From: Streptomyces sp. CB02366
Lineage (GTDB): Bacteria; Actinomycetota; Actinomycetes; Streptomycetales; Streptomycetaceae
Assembly (NCBI RefSeq): GCF_001905905.1
Contig: NZ_LIVT01000020.1
Coordinates: forward strand, 33,410 to 93,342
DNA: 59,933 nt
Direction: 5' to 3'
Shown here: positions 9,050 through 17,595 of the stretch, in pieces
How the letters are laid out: each line of letters begins with the position of its first letter
How positions within the stretch are numbered: the first letter of the stretch is position 1
The notes under the pieces: model-generated
What the model was told of the DNA's origin: nothing
Seen by the model: the letters and a program-made list of their open reading frames with translations, nothing else
Database searches by the model: none
Program-made: the position numbers and the translations under genes

Positions 9050-10635
9050 CGCGCGGCCTCCTCGGCGACCGGTCCCGCGTCCGTCGCGGCGGTCACGGTC
9101 TCGCGGTCGGTGCGGCCGGGCTGCTCGGGCACGCGCCCGCTTCCCGCCCCCCGCCGCGCGCCGCCGGCCCGGACGACGTCGTACTCCGCGAGGTCCACCG
9201 ACCGGGTCTGCCGCCGGAACTCGCTCGTGGTGCCCGGCCAGACCGTCGTGTTGCGGCCCTCCGCGTCCAGGTACCAGCTGGTGCAGCCGCCGGTGTTCCA
9301 CACGGTGCGCTTCATCCGCTGCTGGACCTTGTCGTTCCACGCGGTGACGGAGGCGTCGCGGGCGTCGAGGGCGGCGCGTCCGCCCAGCACGTTCAACTGC
9401 CGCAGGTAGTCGGCCATGTAGTTCAGCTGGGACTCGATCATCAGGATCATGGAGGAGTTGCCGAGCCCGGTGTTCGGGCCGATGATCGTCATCCAGTTGG
9501 GGAACCCGGCGGCGGTCGCGCCGCGCAGCGAGTTCATCCCGTCCTTCCAGGTCTCGGCGAGGGTGATGCCCTCCGTGCCGACGACCCGTTCCGCGATGGG
9601 CATGTCCGTCACGTGGAAGCCGGTGCCGAAGATGATCGCGTCGACCTCCGCCTCGCTCCCGTCGGCGCCGACCACCGTGGAGCCGCGCACCTCGCTGAGT
9701 CCGGCGGCGACCACGTCCACATTGGGCTGGGCGAGCGCCGGGTAGTAGGCGTTGGAGAGCAGGATGCGCTTGCAGCCGATGCGGTAGTCGGGGGTCAGCT
9801 TGGCCCGCAGCACCGGGTCCTTGACGGCCCGCGCCATGTTGGACTTGGCCAGCTTCTCCACCAGGCCCAGCTGTTGGGGGTGCTTGGTGAAGGCGCTCAC
9901 TTGCAACTCCCGGATGCCCCACAGCAGTCCGCGGCGCGCGGTGCCGGTGGCGGGTATCGCGCGGTGGAGCGCCCGCTCGGCCTTGCCGATGGCGCGGTCC
10001 ATACGGGGCATGACCCAGGGCGGGGTGCGCTGGAAGAGGGTGAGCCTGGCGGTCTTCGGCTGGATGGCCGGAACGATCTGGATCGCGGAGGCGCCCGTGC
10101 CGACCATCGCGACGCGCTTGCCGGCCAGATCGTAGTCGTGGTCCCAGCGCGCGGAGTGGAAGACCTTGCCGGGGAAGGAGTCCAGCCCGGGTATGTCGGG
10201 CGTCTTGGGGTCGGAGAGCGGCCCGGTCGCGGAGACCACGACGTCGGCGCGCAGGATCGATCCGTCAGCTCCCTCGATCACCCAGTACAGGTTCTCCTTG
10301 TCCCACGTCATCAGCTTCACCTCGTGGTTCAGCCGGATGTGCGGACGGAGCCCGAAGTTGTCGGCGACGCCCTCCAGGTAGGCCCGGATGTGCTCCTGGC
10401 CGGAGAAGGTGCGCGGCCAGTCGGGGTTGGGCGCGAAGGAGAAGGAGTAGAGGTGGGACGGTACGTCGCAGGCGCAGCCGGGGTAGCTGTTGTCGCGCCA
10501 GGTGCCGCCCACCGAACCGGCCCTCTCCAGGACGACGAAGTCGGTGATGCCTTCGCGGCGCAGCCGGACGGCGGCCCCCAGGCCCCCGAATCCGGTTCCG
10601 ATCACCGCCACACGTACGTGTTCCTGCTGGGCCAT
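9046..10635 (-). CDS. Flavin-containing monooxygenase, Baeyer-Villiger type
   Basis: A 529-residue FAD/NADPH-dependent monooxygenase. The FAD-binding motif GTGFGGLG is at residues 12-19, a second Rossmann motif GTGASA lies mid-protein, and the Baeyer-Villiger-like fingerprint region reads FHSARWDHDYDL. The start MAQQEHVRVAVIG was chosen because it begins just before the FAD motif. It is first in a coupled three-gene operon with an esterase-like hydrolase and an SDR. Similar trios occur in actinobacteria, including the mymA-type operon of mycobacteria. Expected chemistry is oxygen insertion next to a carbonyl. The divergent MerR gene is the likely regulator. Confidence 0.92.
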   Translation of the reverse strand: MAQQEHVRVAVIGTGFGGLGAAVRLRREGITDFVVLERAGSVGGTWRDNSYPGCACDVPSHLYSFSFAPNPDWPRTFSGQEHIRAYLEGVADNFGLRPHIRLNHEVKLMTWDKENLYWVIEGADGSILRADVVVSATGPLSDPKTPDIPGLDSFPGKVFHSARWDHDYDLAGKRVAMVGTGASAIQIVPAIQPKTARLTLFQRTPPWVMPRMDRAIGKAERALHRAIPATGTARRGLLWGIRELQVSAFTKHPQQLGLVEKLAKSNMARAVKDPVLRAKLTPDYRIGCKRILLSNAYYPALAQPNVDVVAAGLSEVRGSTVVGADGSEAEVDAIIFGTGFHVTDMPIAERVVGTEGITLAETWKDGMNSLRGATAAGFPNWMTIIGPNTGLGNSSMILMIESQLNYMADYLRQLNVLGGRAALDARDASVTAWNDKVQQRMKRTVWNTGGCTSWYLDAEGRNTTVWPGTTSEFRRQTRSVDLAEYDVVRAGGARRGAGSGRVPEQPGRTDRETVTAATDAGPVAEEAAR

Positions 10636-10668
10636 GCTGCCGCCTCCCCGCGGTACGTCACACCACTC

Positions 10669-10686
10669 TGCCAGCAATCACTGGCA
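10669..10686. promoter_or_regulatory. Palindrome TGCCAG-N6-CTGGCA, MerR operator candidate
   Basis: A perfect 6-6-6 inverted repeat in the 136-bp divergent region between the monooxygenase and merR genes, 34 bases upstream of the monooxygenase ATG. MerR proteins bind such dyads within or near promoters. No clear -10/-35 pair could be fixed around it. Confidence 0.5.
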
Positions 10687-10771
10687 TGGTTCGGAGAGTA
10701 GAGCAGGACCGTACTGATGGGTAGGGGGCGGACCGGGGAAAGTTACCGGCGGTACAACATAGGGTGCCCCT

Positions 10772-11446
10772 GTGGCTGAAGGACGCGAGCACCGCGAATA
10801 CCGCATGGAGGAGCTGGCCGAGGCGGCGGGCATCACCGTGCGGACCCTGCGCTTCTACCGCGAGCGCGGACTGATCCCCCCGCCCCGCCGCCAGGGCCGT
10901 ATCGCCTGGTACGACGACCACCACCTGGCCCGCCTGCGCACCATCACCGGGCTGCTGGAGCGCGGCCACACCCTCAACGGCATCGCGGACCTGGCCGCCA
11001 CCTTCGAGAGCGGGCGCGACGTCGCCGAGGTGCTGGGCCTGGGCGAACCCACCGAGGAGACCCCGGTCCGCCTCACCCCCGAGCAGCTCGCGGACTACTT
11101 CGAGGGCGAGGTCACCCCCGAGAACCTCGCCACCGCCCTGGACCTGGGGTATCTCGCCACCGACGGCGACGAGATCGTGCACATCAGCCGCCGTCTGCTG
11201 GAGGTGTCGGCCGAGCTGGTACGGGAAGGGGTGCCGCTGTCCACGGTGCTCTCCTCGGGCCGCCGCGTCCGCGAGCACGCGGACGCGCTCGCCGAGATCT
11301 TCGTACGCGTACTGCATGCCCACACGAAGGAGACCGAACCGGCCCAACTGCGCCCGCTGGCCCGCGCGGTGGTGGACGCGGAGCTTTCCATGGCCCTGGA
11401 CCGCAGGCTCCGGCGCGAGGACGGCACACAGCCCCCGAAGGCGTGA
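10772..11446 (+). CDS. MerR family transcriptional regulator
   Basis: A 224-residue regulator with an N-terminal winged HTH (about 11-80: MEELAEAAGITVRTLRFYRE, then GRIAWYDDHHLARLRTI). A helical C-terminal region has no Cys-rich metal-binding motif, so an organic effector is more likely than a metal. It starts at GTG, six residues before the conserved HTH begins. It diverges from the monooxygenase operon and is its probable regulator. Confidence 0.92.
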   Translation: MAEGREHREYRMEELAEAAGITVRTLRFYRERGLIPPPRRQGRIAWYDDHHLARLRTITGLLERGHTLNGIADLAATFESGRDVAEVLGLGEPTEETPVRLTPEQLADYFEGEVTPENLATALDLGYLATDGDEIVHISRRLLEVSAELVREGVPLSTVLSSGRRVREHADALAEIFVRVLHAHTKETEPAQLRPLARAVVDAELSMALDRRLRREDGTQPPKA

Positions 11447-11585
11447 GCGCCCGCGCGCCGGACCCGCGAGTCCCCGTTGGACGGACCCCGTGAGCGCCCG
11501 CGCGCGCCGGACTCATGAGCACCCGCGGACGGACGCCGTGAGCGCCCGCGCGCGTGACCCGCGAGCCGCCGCGCGCCGGACCTAC
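11443..11585. repeat. Three imperfect copies of a 47-48-bp GC repeat
   Basis: The 16-mer GTGAGCGCCCGCGCGC recurs at 11443, 11490 and 11538, giving periods of 47 and 48 bases, with partly conserved CCGGAC and CGCGAG between. The first copy contains the MerR stop codon. The array fills the gap between the converging merR and exonuclease III genes and may have replaced or serve as a termination region. Confidence 0.6.
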
Positions 11586-12400
11586 CGCCCGTAGACGACC
11601 GTGACGGGCGCGTGGTCGCTCCAGCGCTCGCCGTGCGTGGCCGCCCGCTCGACCCACGCCTTCACCGCGCGCCCGGCCAGCCCCGGGGTGGCCATCTGGT
11701 AGTCGATGCGCCAGCCGGTGTCGTTGTCGAAGGCGCGCCCGCGGTAGGACCACCAGCTGTAGGGCCCCTCGACGCCCGGGTGCAGCGCCCGTACGACGTC
11801 GACGTATTCGGCCTCCTCCAGCACCCGGGTCAGCCAGGCGCGCTCCTCGGGGAGGAAGCCGGAGCTCTTGCGGTTGGCCTTCCAGTTCTTCAGGTCGGCC
11901 TCCTGGTGGGCGATGTTCCAGTCACCGCAGACCACGACCTCGCGGCCGTCCGCGGCGGCACGCTCCTTGAGCCCCCGGAGGTAGGGCAGGAAGGCCGCCA
12001 TGAAGCGCTCCTTCTCCTCCTGGCGCTCGGTGCCGACCTCCCCGGAGGGCAGGTACAGGCTCGCGACGGTGACGCCGGGGAGGTCGATCTCCACGTACCG
12101 GCCGCTCGCGTCGAACTCCTCCGCCCCGGGGGCCCCGAAACCGCCGAAGCCGATCTGGACCCGCTCGGGGGCCTGGCGCGAGTAGAGCGAGACGCCGGCC
12201 CGGCCCTTGGCGGCGGCGGGCGCGTGGACGGTGTGCCACCCCTCCGGCTCACCGACCTCCGCGGGCAGCTGGGCGAGCTCGGCCCGGACCTCCTGGAGGC
12301 AGATCACATCGGCGTCGGTCCCCGCCAGCCACGCGGTGAAGCCCTTCTTGGCGGCGGCGCGCAGGCCGTTAACATTCACGGAGGTAACTGTGAGAAGCAT
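11582..12400 (-). CDS. xth: Exodeoxyribonuclease III (AP endonuclease family)
   Basis: A 272-residue Mg-dependent endonuclease/exonuclease/phosphatase-fold DNA repair enzyme. Recognisable motifs are NVNGLRAA (residues 6-13), the metal-binding Glu in ICLQEV, the catalytic GDWNIAHQEADLKN, and the C-terminal SDHAPV. It hydrolyses DNA 5' to abasic sites and removes 3' blocking groups. The ATG at 12400 matches the family N-terminus (MLLTVTSVNVNG). An upstream in-frame ATG at 12451 would overlap the divergent acetyltransferase start and adds residues unlike the family. Confidence 0.93.
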   Translation of the reverse strand: MLLTVTSVNVNGLRAAAKKGFTAWLAGTDADVICLQEVRAELAQLPAEVGEPEGWHTVHAPAAAKGRAGVSLYSRQAPERVQIGFGGFGAPGAEEFDASGRYVEIDLPGVTVASLYLPSGEVGTERQEEKERFMAAFLPYLRGLKERAAADGREVVVCGDWNIAHQEADLKNWKANRKSSGFLPEERAWLTRVLEEAEYVDVVRALHPGVEGPYSWWSYRGRAFDNDTGWRIDYQMATPGLAGRAVKAWVERAATHGERWSDHAPVTVVYGR

Positions 12401-12449
12401 CCGGAAACAGTACCCACTCACCCCTACGCACAGATATACGATATCCAGC

Positions 12450-12941
12450 ATGCTTATTCACCCTCGGGGGTTCGACCACCCCGACGCCGTCAAGCTCAAC
12501 GACCAGGTCCAGCTCGAATACGCCGAGCGCTACGGCGACGAGGGCGATGTCACACCGCTCGACCCCTCCATGTTCCTTCCCCCGCACGGGCTGTACCTGA
12601 TCGCCTACGACGAGCGCGAGCGCCCTGTGGCCACCGGCGGCTGGCGCACCCAGAACCGCAACGCCGAGGGCTACCGGGACGGCGACGCCGAGATCAAGCG
12701 GATGTTCGTGATACCCGAGGGGCGCGGCAGGGGCCTGGCCCGGCGGATGCTGGCCGCCCTGGAGGAGGACGCCCGCGCCGCCGGCCGTGTCCGCATGGTC
12801 CTGGAGACCGGGGACCAGCAGCCCGAAGCCGTGGCCCTGTACACGTCGAGCGGCTACTCGGTGTGCGAGAAGTTCGGCTACTACCGGGAGTACGAGAGCA
12901 GCATCTGCATGGCCAAGCCGCTCCGGCTGCCCCGAGCGTGA
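12450..12941 (+). CDS. GNAT family N-acetyltransferase
   Basis: A 163-residue acetyltransferase with the GNAT acetyl-CoA-binding motif A (IKRMFVIPEGRGRGLARRML, residues about 79-98) and a C-terminal segment ending YREYESSICMAKPL. It diverges from the exonuclease III gene with only 49 bases between start codons. No ribosome-binding site is evident, so the message may be leaderless or very short-leadered. The substrate cannot be predicted. Confidence 0.88.
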   Translation: MLIHPRGFDHPDAVKLNDQVQLEYAERYGDEGDVTPLDPSMFLPPHGLYLIAYDERERPVATGGWRTQNRNAEGYRDGDAEIKRMFVIPEGRGRGLARRMLAALEEDARAAGRVRMVLETGDQQPEAVALYTSSGYSVCEKFGYYREYESSICMAKPLRLPRA

Positions 12942-13097
12942 ACCGGCGCGCGGGAGCCTGACCCCGCCCGCCGGAAACGCGCCCCCGTCCGCGGGGCGCT
13001 CCGCCCGCCCGGCGGCGGGCGCCGGCCACCGCGCGTGCGACCCGGCCCGCCGGTCCGGCCCGCGCCGGGGACCGCCTTCCGCGGGGCGCCCCTCCGC

Positions 13098-14600
13098 TCA
13101 CCTCGGGGTGGCCAGCACCTGGGTCCAGTAGGGGCCGCGCGGGGAATCGGCGAGGCCCACGCCGACGTGGGTGAAAGCGCAGTTGAACAGGGCGCGATCG
13201 CGGTCCGGACCGGCGCGCCACTCCTCGACGACCGCCTCCGGATCGCTCGTACCGGTGGCGATGGTCTCCCCGACCGCCGACCACGCGTACCCCGCGGCCT
13301 CGACCCGCTCGCCCATGCCCCGGCCCGAGGAGTCGGTGTGGCCGAAGTAGTTCCGCGCGGCCATGTCGGCGGAGTGCTGCCGGGCGACCCGGGTCAGCCG
13401 GGGGTCGGTCGCCAGCCGCGGGCAGCCGTTGGCGGCGCGCAGGGTGTTGACCCGGGCGACCACGCGGGCGTCCGGCCCCGGGGGCGGCACGGCGGGCGCG
13501 GGCGACACGGTGGGCGTGGGGGCCGCTGCGGGGGACCGTGACGCGGTGGGCGTCCGGCTCGGGGCCGGGGTGGGCGACGGCGGAGCGGTGGACGGCGTGG
13601 GGCGCGGCTCGGCGGGGGCGCTGACGGGCGGCGGCGCGGGGCTGGAGGCGACGCCGCCGCCCCGCGGCCCGGGCGGGGCCGGAGCGGAGGGCCAGATCAG
13701 GACGGCGAGGGCGGTCACGGCGGCCGCCCCGGCCAGGAACCCCGCCGCCTTCCCCGCCGGGAACGCGGACGGGGCTGCGGGCACGGACGGCGCGGCGGGC
13801 GCGGTCGCCGCGGCCGAGGAGGCCACGGCCGTCGCCGCCTGCCCGGTGTCGTGGAGCGGCGCCACCAGGGCCAGCCCGGAGAGCAGTCCCTCCGCCGGGA
13901 CCAGCCCCGTGGCGCCCTCGGAGCAGGCGGCGCAGCCCCGCACATGGCGGGCGACCCGCTTGCGCCACAGCGGCGTCGGCGTACCGTCCCAGTCGCCCAG
14001 CAGGTCCGCCAGGGCCGGGCAGCGGGGGTCGGACGCCAGCGCCCGGACGACGGTGCGGCCGATGTCCAGCTGGTTCTTCACCCGCTGGACCCGCACGGCG
14101 GCGTGCTGCGGGGAGAGGCCGAGCGCCTCGGCCAGCTCGGCCCGGGCGAGTTCGCCGGTCGCCTCCAGCCACCACAGCGCCAGCACATCGCGTTCGGCGT
14201 CGTCCAGCCAGCGGGTCGCCTCGGCCGTCTCGCGCCGCTGCCCGGAGAGTTCGAGGCGCAGGATCGTCAGGTCGACGAAGTCGGCGGCCGGGTCGGCGGG
14301 CTCCTCGGCCGCCTCCAGCGGGGCGGGCCGGCGGCCGAGACCGGTCCAGCGGCTGCGGACCTGGTTCATGGCGATGGCGACGAGCCAGGAGCGGAAGCGG
14401 GCCGGGTCGCGCAGCGCGTGCAGCCCGGACAGGGCGCGGAGCATGGTCTCCTGCACCACGTCGTCGACGTCCGGGTGGCCGTTGAGGGCGCGCCCGACGA
14501 CGTTGTAGACGAGGGGGAGGTACTGAGCGGCCAGCCGCTCCCCGGCGGCCCGGTCGCCCTCCCTCGCCGCGACGACCAGAGCGGTGCCGTCCACGCCCAT
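13098..14600 (-). CDS. Sigma factor fused to zinc finger, membrane helix and CAP domain
   Basis: A single 500-residue protein with four parts. Residues about 8-90 are sigma-70 region 2 (QYLPLVYNVVGRALNGHPDV, VVQETMLRAL). Residues 120-185 are region 4 (LSPQHAAVRVQRVKNQL). Residues 194-226 resemble an anti-sigma zinc finger (H219-x3-C223-x2-C226). A membrane helix follows at about 283-303, then a 70-residue Pro/Ser/Thr linker and a C-terminal CAP/SCP domain (377-500; H410, H421, GE near 444-445). The predicted layout puts sigma inside and CAP outside. Frame and composition are continuous throughout, so this is a real fusion. ECF sigma factors with regulatory extensions are known in actinobacteria; the CAP output is unusual. 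The ATG at 14600 is preceded by GAAGG; a GTG lies one codon upstream. Confidence 0.88.
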   Translation of the reverse strand: MGVDGTALVVAAREGDRAAGERLAAQYLPLVYNVVGRALNGHPDVDDVVQETMLRALSGLHALRDPARFRSWLVAIAMNQVRSRWTGLGRRPAPLEAAEEPADPAADFVDLTILRLELSGQRRETAEATRWLDDAERDVLALWWLEATGELARAELAEALGLSPQHAAVRVQRVKNQLDIGRTVVRALASDPRCPALADLLGDWDGTPTPLWRKRVARHVRGCAACSEGATGLVPAEGLLSGLALVAPLHDTGQAATAVASSAAATAPAAPSVPAAPSAFPAGKAAGFLAGAAAVTALAVLIWPSAPAPPGPRGGGVASSPAPPPVSAPAEPRPTPSTAPPSPTPAPSRTPTASRSPAAAPTPTVSPAPAVPPPGPDARVVARVNTLRAANGCPRLATDPRLTRVARQHSADMAARNYFGHTDSSGRGMGERVEAAGYAWSAVGETIATGTSDPEAVVEEWRAGPDRDRALFNCAFTHVGVGLADSPRGPYWTQVLATPR

Positions 14601-14800
14601 CACGCCCTTCGTTCCGTTCACCACGTGCGTTCGGTCGCCCACGTGCGCCCCGTCCCGCCGTGTAGGCGTTCCGGTTCGCCTCCGGGCGTGGGACAGGTCA
14701 CACCCGGGGGTTCTGTTATCCGACCCCCGCCCGGTGGTCCACCAGTATGCGGGGGCCCGTAGGCCGACCCGCCGGGAGAGTGCCGGGAAACGGGAGAGAC

Positions 14801-15874
14801 ATGGCGAGCAGAGCGGACACCGACGGGGCGCACGCCCCCGGGGCACGGGCGGAGGAGGCGCCCACCGCGCGGGCGGGGACGGAAGAGGCGCACATCACCG
14901 CGGCGCGCACCGGCCGGGCCCTCACCGCCTCGGCCCTGCACGCGGCGGCGACCGGCGCCGACGCCTTCCCGGCGGTCCTGCGGGAGGCGCTGAGCCGGCG
15001 CGGGCTGTCCCTGGAGCGGGTGAGCGAACGGCTCAAGGCGCGCGGCATCGCCATCAGCCAGGCCACCCTCAGCAGTTGGCAGCGCGGCCGCAGCCAGCCG
15101 GAGCGGGCCCGTTCCCTGCGCGCGGTGGAGGTGCTGGAGGAGATCCTGGAACTGCCCGCCGGAACCCTGCGCTCGCTGCTCGGCCCGCGCCGCCCGCGCG
15201 GCCGGACCACCCCGCCGGGCACGGAGGGCGCGGCGCTCCAGATCCTCGGGGAGGACTCGGTGGTGGAGAAGGCGCTCGGCGCGCGCTTCCGCCACTTCAA
15301 CCAGGAGACCAGTTCGCTGATGGTCCACGACATCGTGCGGGTCGGCGAGAGCGGCACGCTGAGCGGGATCTCCACCACCAACGTGCTGCGGGCCGGCCGG
15401 GCCGGGGCCGACCGGGCGGTCTTCGTGCTCAGCTTCGACGACGAGGCGGCCGAGCCGGTCGACATCAGGGTCACCTGCGGCCGTCTGGCCGAGGCCACGT
15501 ACCTCAAGCGGCTCAACTCCCTGGTGCTGGAGATCCACTTCGGCCGGAAGCTGGCCAAGCTGGACACCACGGTGGTGAGTTACGCGGTCGAGGTGAGCCC
15601 GTCCCGGACCCCGGCCACGCACTACGAGCGCTGGTCGCGGACGAACCTCCACGAATACCTCCAGCAGGTCTTCTTCCACCCCGGCGCCCTGCCGGTGGAC
15701 TGCCACCGCTACGTCCGGGAGAAGGTCGGCGCCCCGCCCCGCGCCCGGCGGCGCGTCCCGCTGGGCGCGGCGCACGACGTCCACGTGCTCACCTCCCGGT
15801 GCAAGCCGGGCGTGCACGGGGTGGCGTGGGGCTACGGGGCGGGAACGGCCGGGACGGGAGGCCGCCCAGGATGA
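14801..15874 (+). CDS. XRE-type helix-turn-helix regulator with large C-terminal domain
   Basis: A 357-residue protein. Residues 1-45 are a disordered Ala/Gly/Thr-rich start. An HTH of the XRE type follows (about 62-120, with SLERVSERL and ISQATLSSWQRGRSQP). Residues 160-340 form a beta-rich domain I do not recognise. The ATG is preceded by GGGAGAG at a three-base spacing. It diverges from the sigma/CAP fusion gene, sharing a 200-bp region, and may share its control. It could bind a small molecule through the C-terminal domain, but no motif proves this. Confidence 0.75.
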   Translation: MASRADTDGAHAPGARAEEAPTARAGTEEAHITAARTGRALTASALHAAATGADAFPAVLREALSRRGLSLERVSERLKARGIAISQATLSSWQRGRSQPERARSLRAVEVLEEILELPAGTLRSLLGPRRPRGRTTPPGTEGAALQILGEDSVVEKALGARFRHFNQETSSLMVHDIVRVGESGTLSGISTTNVLRAGRAGADRAVFVLSFDDEAAEPVDIRVTCGRLAEATYLKRLNSLVLEIHFGRKLAKLDTTVVSYAVEVSPSRTPATHYERWSRTNLHEYLQQVFFHPGALPVDCHRYVREKVGAPPRARRRVPLGAAHDVHVLTSRCKPGVHGVAWGYGAGTAGTGGRPG

Positions 15875-15889
15875 GTGGACGGCCTCCCG
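15855..15889. terminator. 10-bp stem hairpin at the end of the XRE gene
   Basis: Arms 15855-15864 (CGGGAGGCCG) and 15880-15889 (CGGCCTCCCG) are exact complements around a 15-base loop that contains the XRE stop codon. It lies between two converging genes and is a plausible terminator. Confidence 0.45.
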
Positions 15890-15953
15890 CGTTCAGGGGT
15901 CCGGCCCGCGGCCGGTCCGGAGCCGTGCCGCTCCGTTCCGCGCCCGGTGCGGA

Positions 15954-17174
15954 CTACTTGGTGGTGAGCGTCAGCCCGTAGTAGGCGAGGGCGTCGTCCA
16001 GCGGCTGGAAGTAGGACGATCCGGGGGAGTTGACCTGTCCGTTGCAGCGCTGGCCGGAAGGACCGCCGGACGTCATGCCCTGGGCCTGGTCGCCGGAGAC
16101 GTACGCGCCGCCGCTGTCCCCGCCCTGGGTGCAGACGCTGGAGCTGGCCAGACCGGTCACGACGGTGTCCGGGCCGCCGTTCTGGTCGGTGTAGGTGACG
16201 CTGACGTTGTACGAACCGACCTTGCCGCAGGTCCAGCCGGTGGTCTGGCCGGACTTGCAGAGCGCCGCGCCGGAGGGGGCCCGCTTGCCGCCCCTGACCG
16301 GGACGGTGCCGGCCTTGCCGTACGTGGTGATGTCAAGGCCGATCGCGTGGCCGGCGTCGACGGTCGCGATGCCCATGTCCACGCTGCGGGCGCCCACCGC
16401 GAACCGGGTGTGGGCTCCCTGGGCGAACCGGGCGCCGTTGTACGCCAGCACCGGCAGGTCCTCGATGCAGTGCCCGGCCGTCACCAGCACCTGCCTGCCG
16501 TTGCGGTCCTTGGCGCCGTAACCGACGGAGCAGAGGTAGCCGTTGAAGGTCATCCGGCTGCCGGGCGGAACGACGGCCTGGGTCTCCAGCTTCTTCCGGC
16601 CCTTCACGACGCGCACGGCGTCGCCGTTGCTCTTCGCGGCCTTGAGGAAGCCCCGGGTGGCCGCGTCCGAGGCCCCGTTGACCTCGACGGTCACGGTGTC
16701 CGACGCGAGGTCGACCGACCAGGCGGACACTCCGGCCGGGGCGCTCCTGAGCGCCCGGGCGTCGAGCCGGGCCTTGATGCGGCCGAGTTCGTTCTCCCCG
16801 TGCTCGGGGACGCGGGCCCGGAGGCCGGCGGCCCGGACCTCCTTCGCCGCTTCGGCGTCGGCGGCGTTGACGACCAGCGCACCGTCCTCGGCGAAGAAGG
16901 CCCCGAGCGTGTCGACCCGGTCCTTCCGCAGCTCCGCGAACCGGTCCTGCTGCTCGGCCTCGCGGTCCAGCCGTTCCACGGCGGCCTTCTCGCCGACGCC
17001 GAGGGTGGTGGCGAGCGCCTCGACCATCTCCGGCTGGTACGCCGGGGCCGAGGCGGGGGCCGCGGCCCGCGCCGCCGTACCGGCGTGGGCCCCTGTGGCG
17101 ACTCCGGCCGACAGGAGGGCGCCGATGGAGGCGGCCACGATGTATCTGCGCGCGTTCTTCTTTCCGTGGGTCAC
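15954..17174 (-). CDS. Secreted S1 family serine protease with propeptide (alpha-lytic/streptogrisin type)
   Basis: A 406-residue preproenzyme. Residues 1-35 form a signal peptide (basic start, hydrophobic core, GAHAGTAARA). Residues about 45-200 are an alpha-lytic-protease-type propeptide that acts as a folding chaperone. The mature chymotrypsin-fold domain runs from about 205 to 406. The triad is visible: His235 in TAGHC, Asp266 in SVDMGIA, Ser354 in GGDSGG. Cys pairs 215/236 and 306/316 fit the disulfides of streptogrisin-like enzymes. The GTG at 17174 is preceded by GGAAGGAA. It is likely exported through Sec, with self-cleavage of the prosegment. Confidence 0.93.
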   Translation of the reverse strand: MTHGKKNARRYIVAASIGALLSAGVATGAHAGTAARAAAPASAPAYQPEMVEALATTLGVGEKAAVERLDREAEQQDRFAELRKDRVDTLGAFFAEDGALVVNAADAEAAKEVRAAGLRARVPEHGENELGRIKARLDARALRSAPAGVSAWSVDLASDTVTVEVNGASDAATRGFLKAAKSNGDAVRVVKGRKKLETQAVVPPGSRMTFNGYLCSVGYGAKDRNGRQVLVTAGHCIEDLPVLAYNGARFAQGAHTRFAVGARSVDMGIATVDAGHAIGLDITTYGKAGTVPVRGGKRAPSGAALCKSGQTTGWTCGKVGSYNVSVTYTDQNGGPDTVVTGLASSSVCTQGGDSGGAYVSGDQAQGMTSGGPSGQRCNGQVNSPGSSYFQPLDDALAYYGLTLTTK

Positions 17175-17595
17175 GCGGTTCCTTCCGCTCCGCGGGCGAG
17201 CGTCCAGACAATGGGGGGTGGCCACACCGCGCTTGGGGAGGCGCGACGTGCTCCAGGACACTGCCCGGCGGCGATGTCATGTTCCTGTCGCCGCGCCCCG
17301 AACTCTGGCCCAGCGGGAACTGCCGCCACAAGGAGCGGAGGCGGGGCTCTTTTCTACAGAACTGGCCGAGAACTGTAGAGAAGACGCCGGTCGTTCACCG
17401 CCCGGCGCCGTCGTCCCCCCACGCAGCCCGGACCGGCCCGCCGGGTCCTCCAGCGTCCAGTCGAGGTGGCGCTTGCCGGGGAGGTGGCGGGCCCGCGTCG
17501 GCCTGGAACCGTCCGGCACACCGGCCCGCGCCCTCGCACCGCCCACCGATATCGTCTTCCGGAACGGCTGTGCCCGAGCCACCGAGGAGTGAGCC
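17175..17595. other. Intergenic region between divergent protease and permease genes
   Basis: No gene is recognised in these 421 bases. At 17353-17379 there is a dyad (TCTACAG and CTGTAGA, 13 bases apart). It overlaps a direct repeat of AGAACTG at 17358 and 17369, spaced 11 bases, about one helical turn. This is the clearest candidate regulatory element and could control either gene. Confidence 0.5.
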
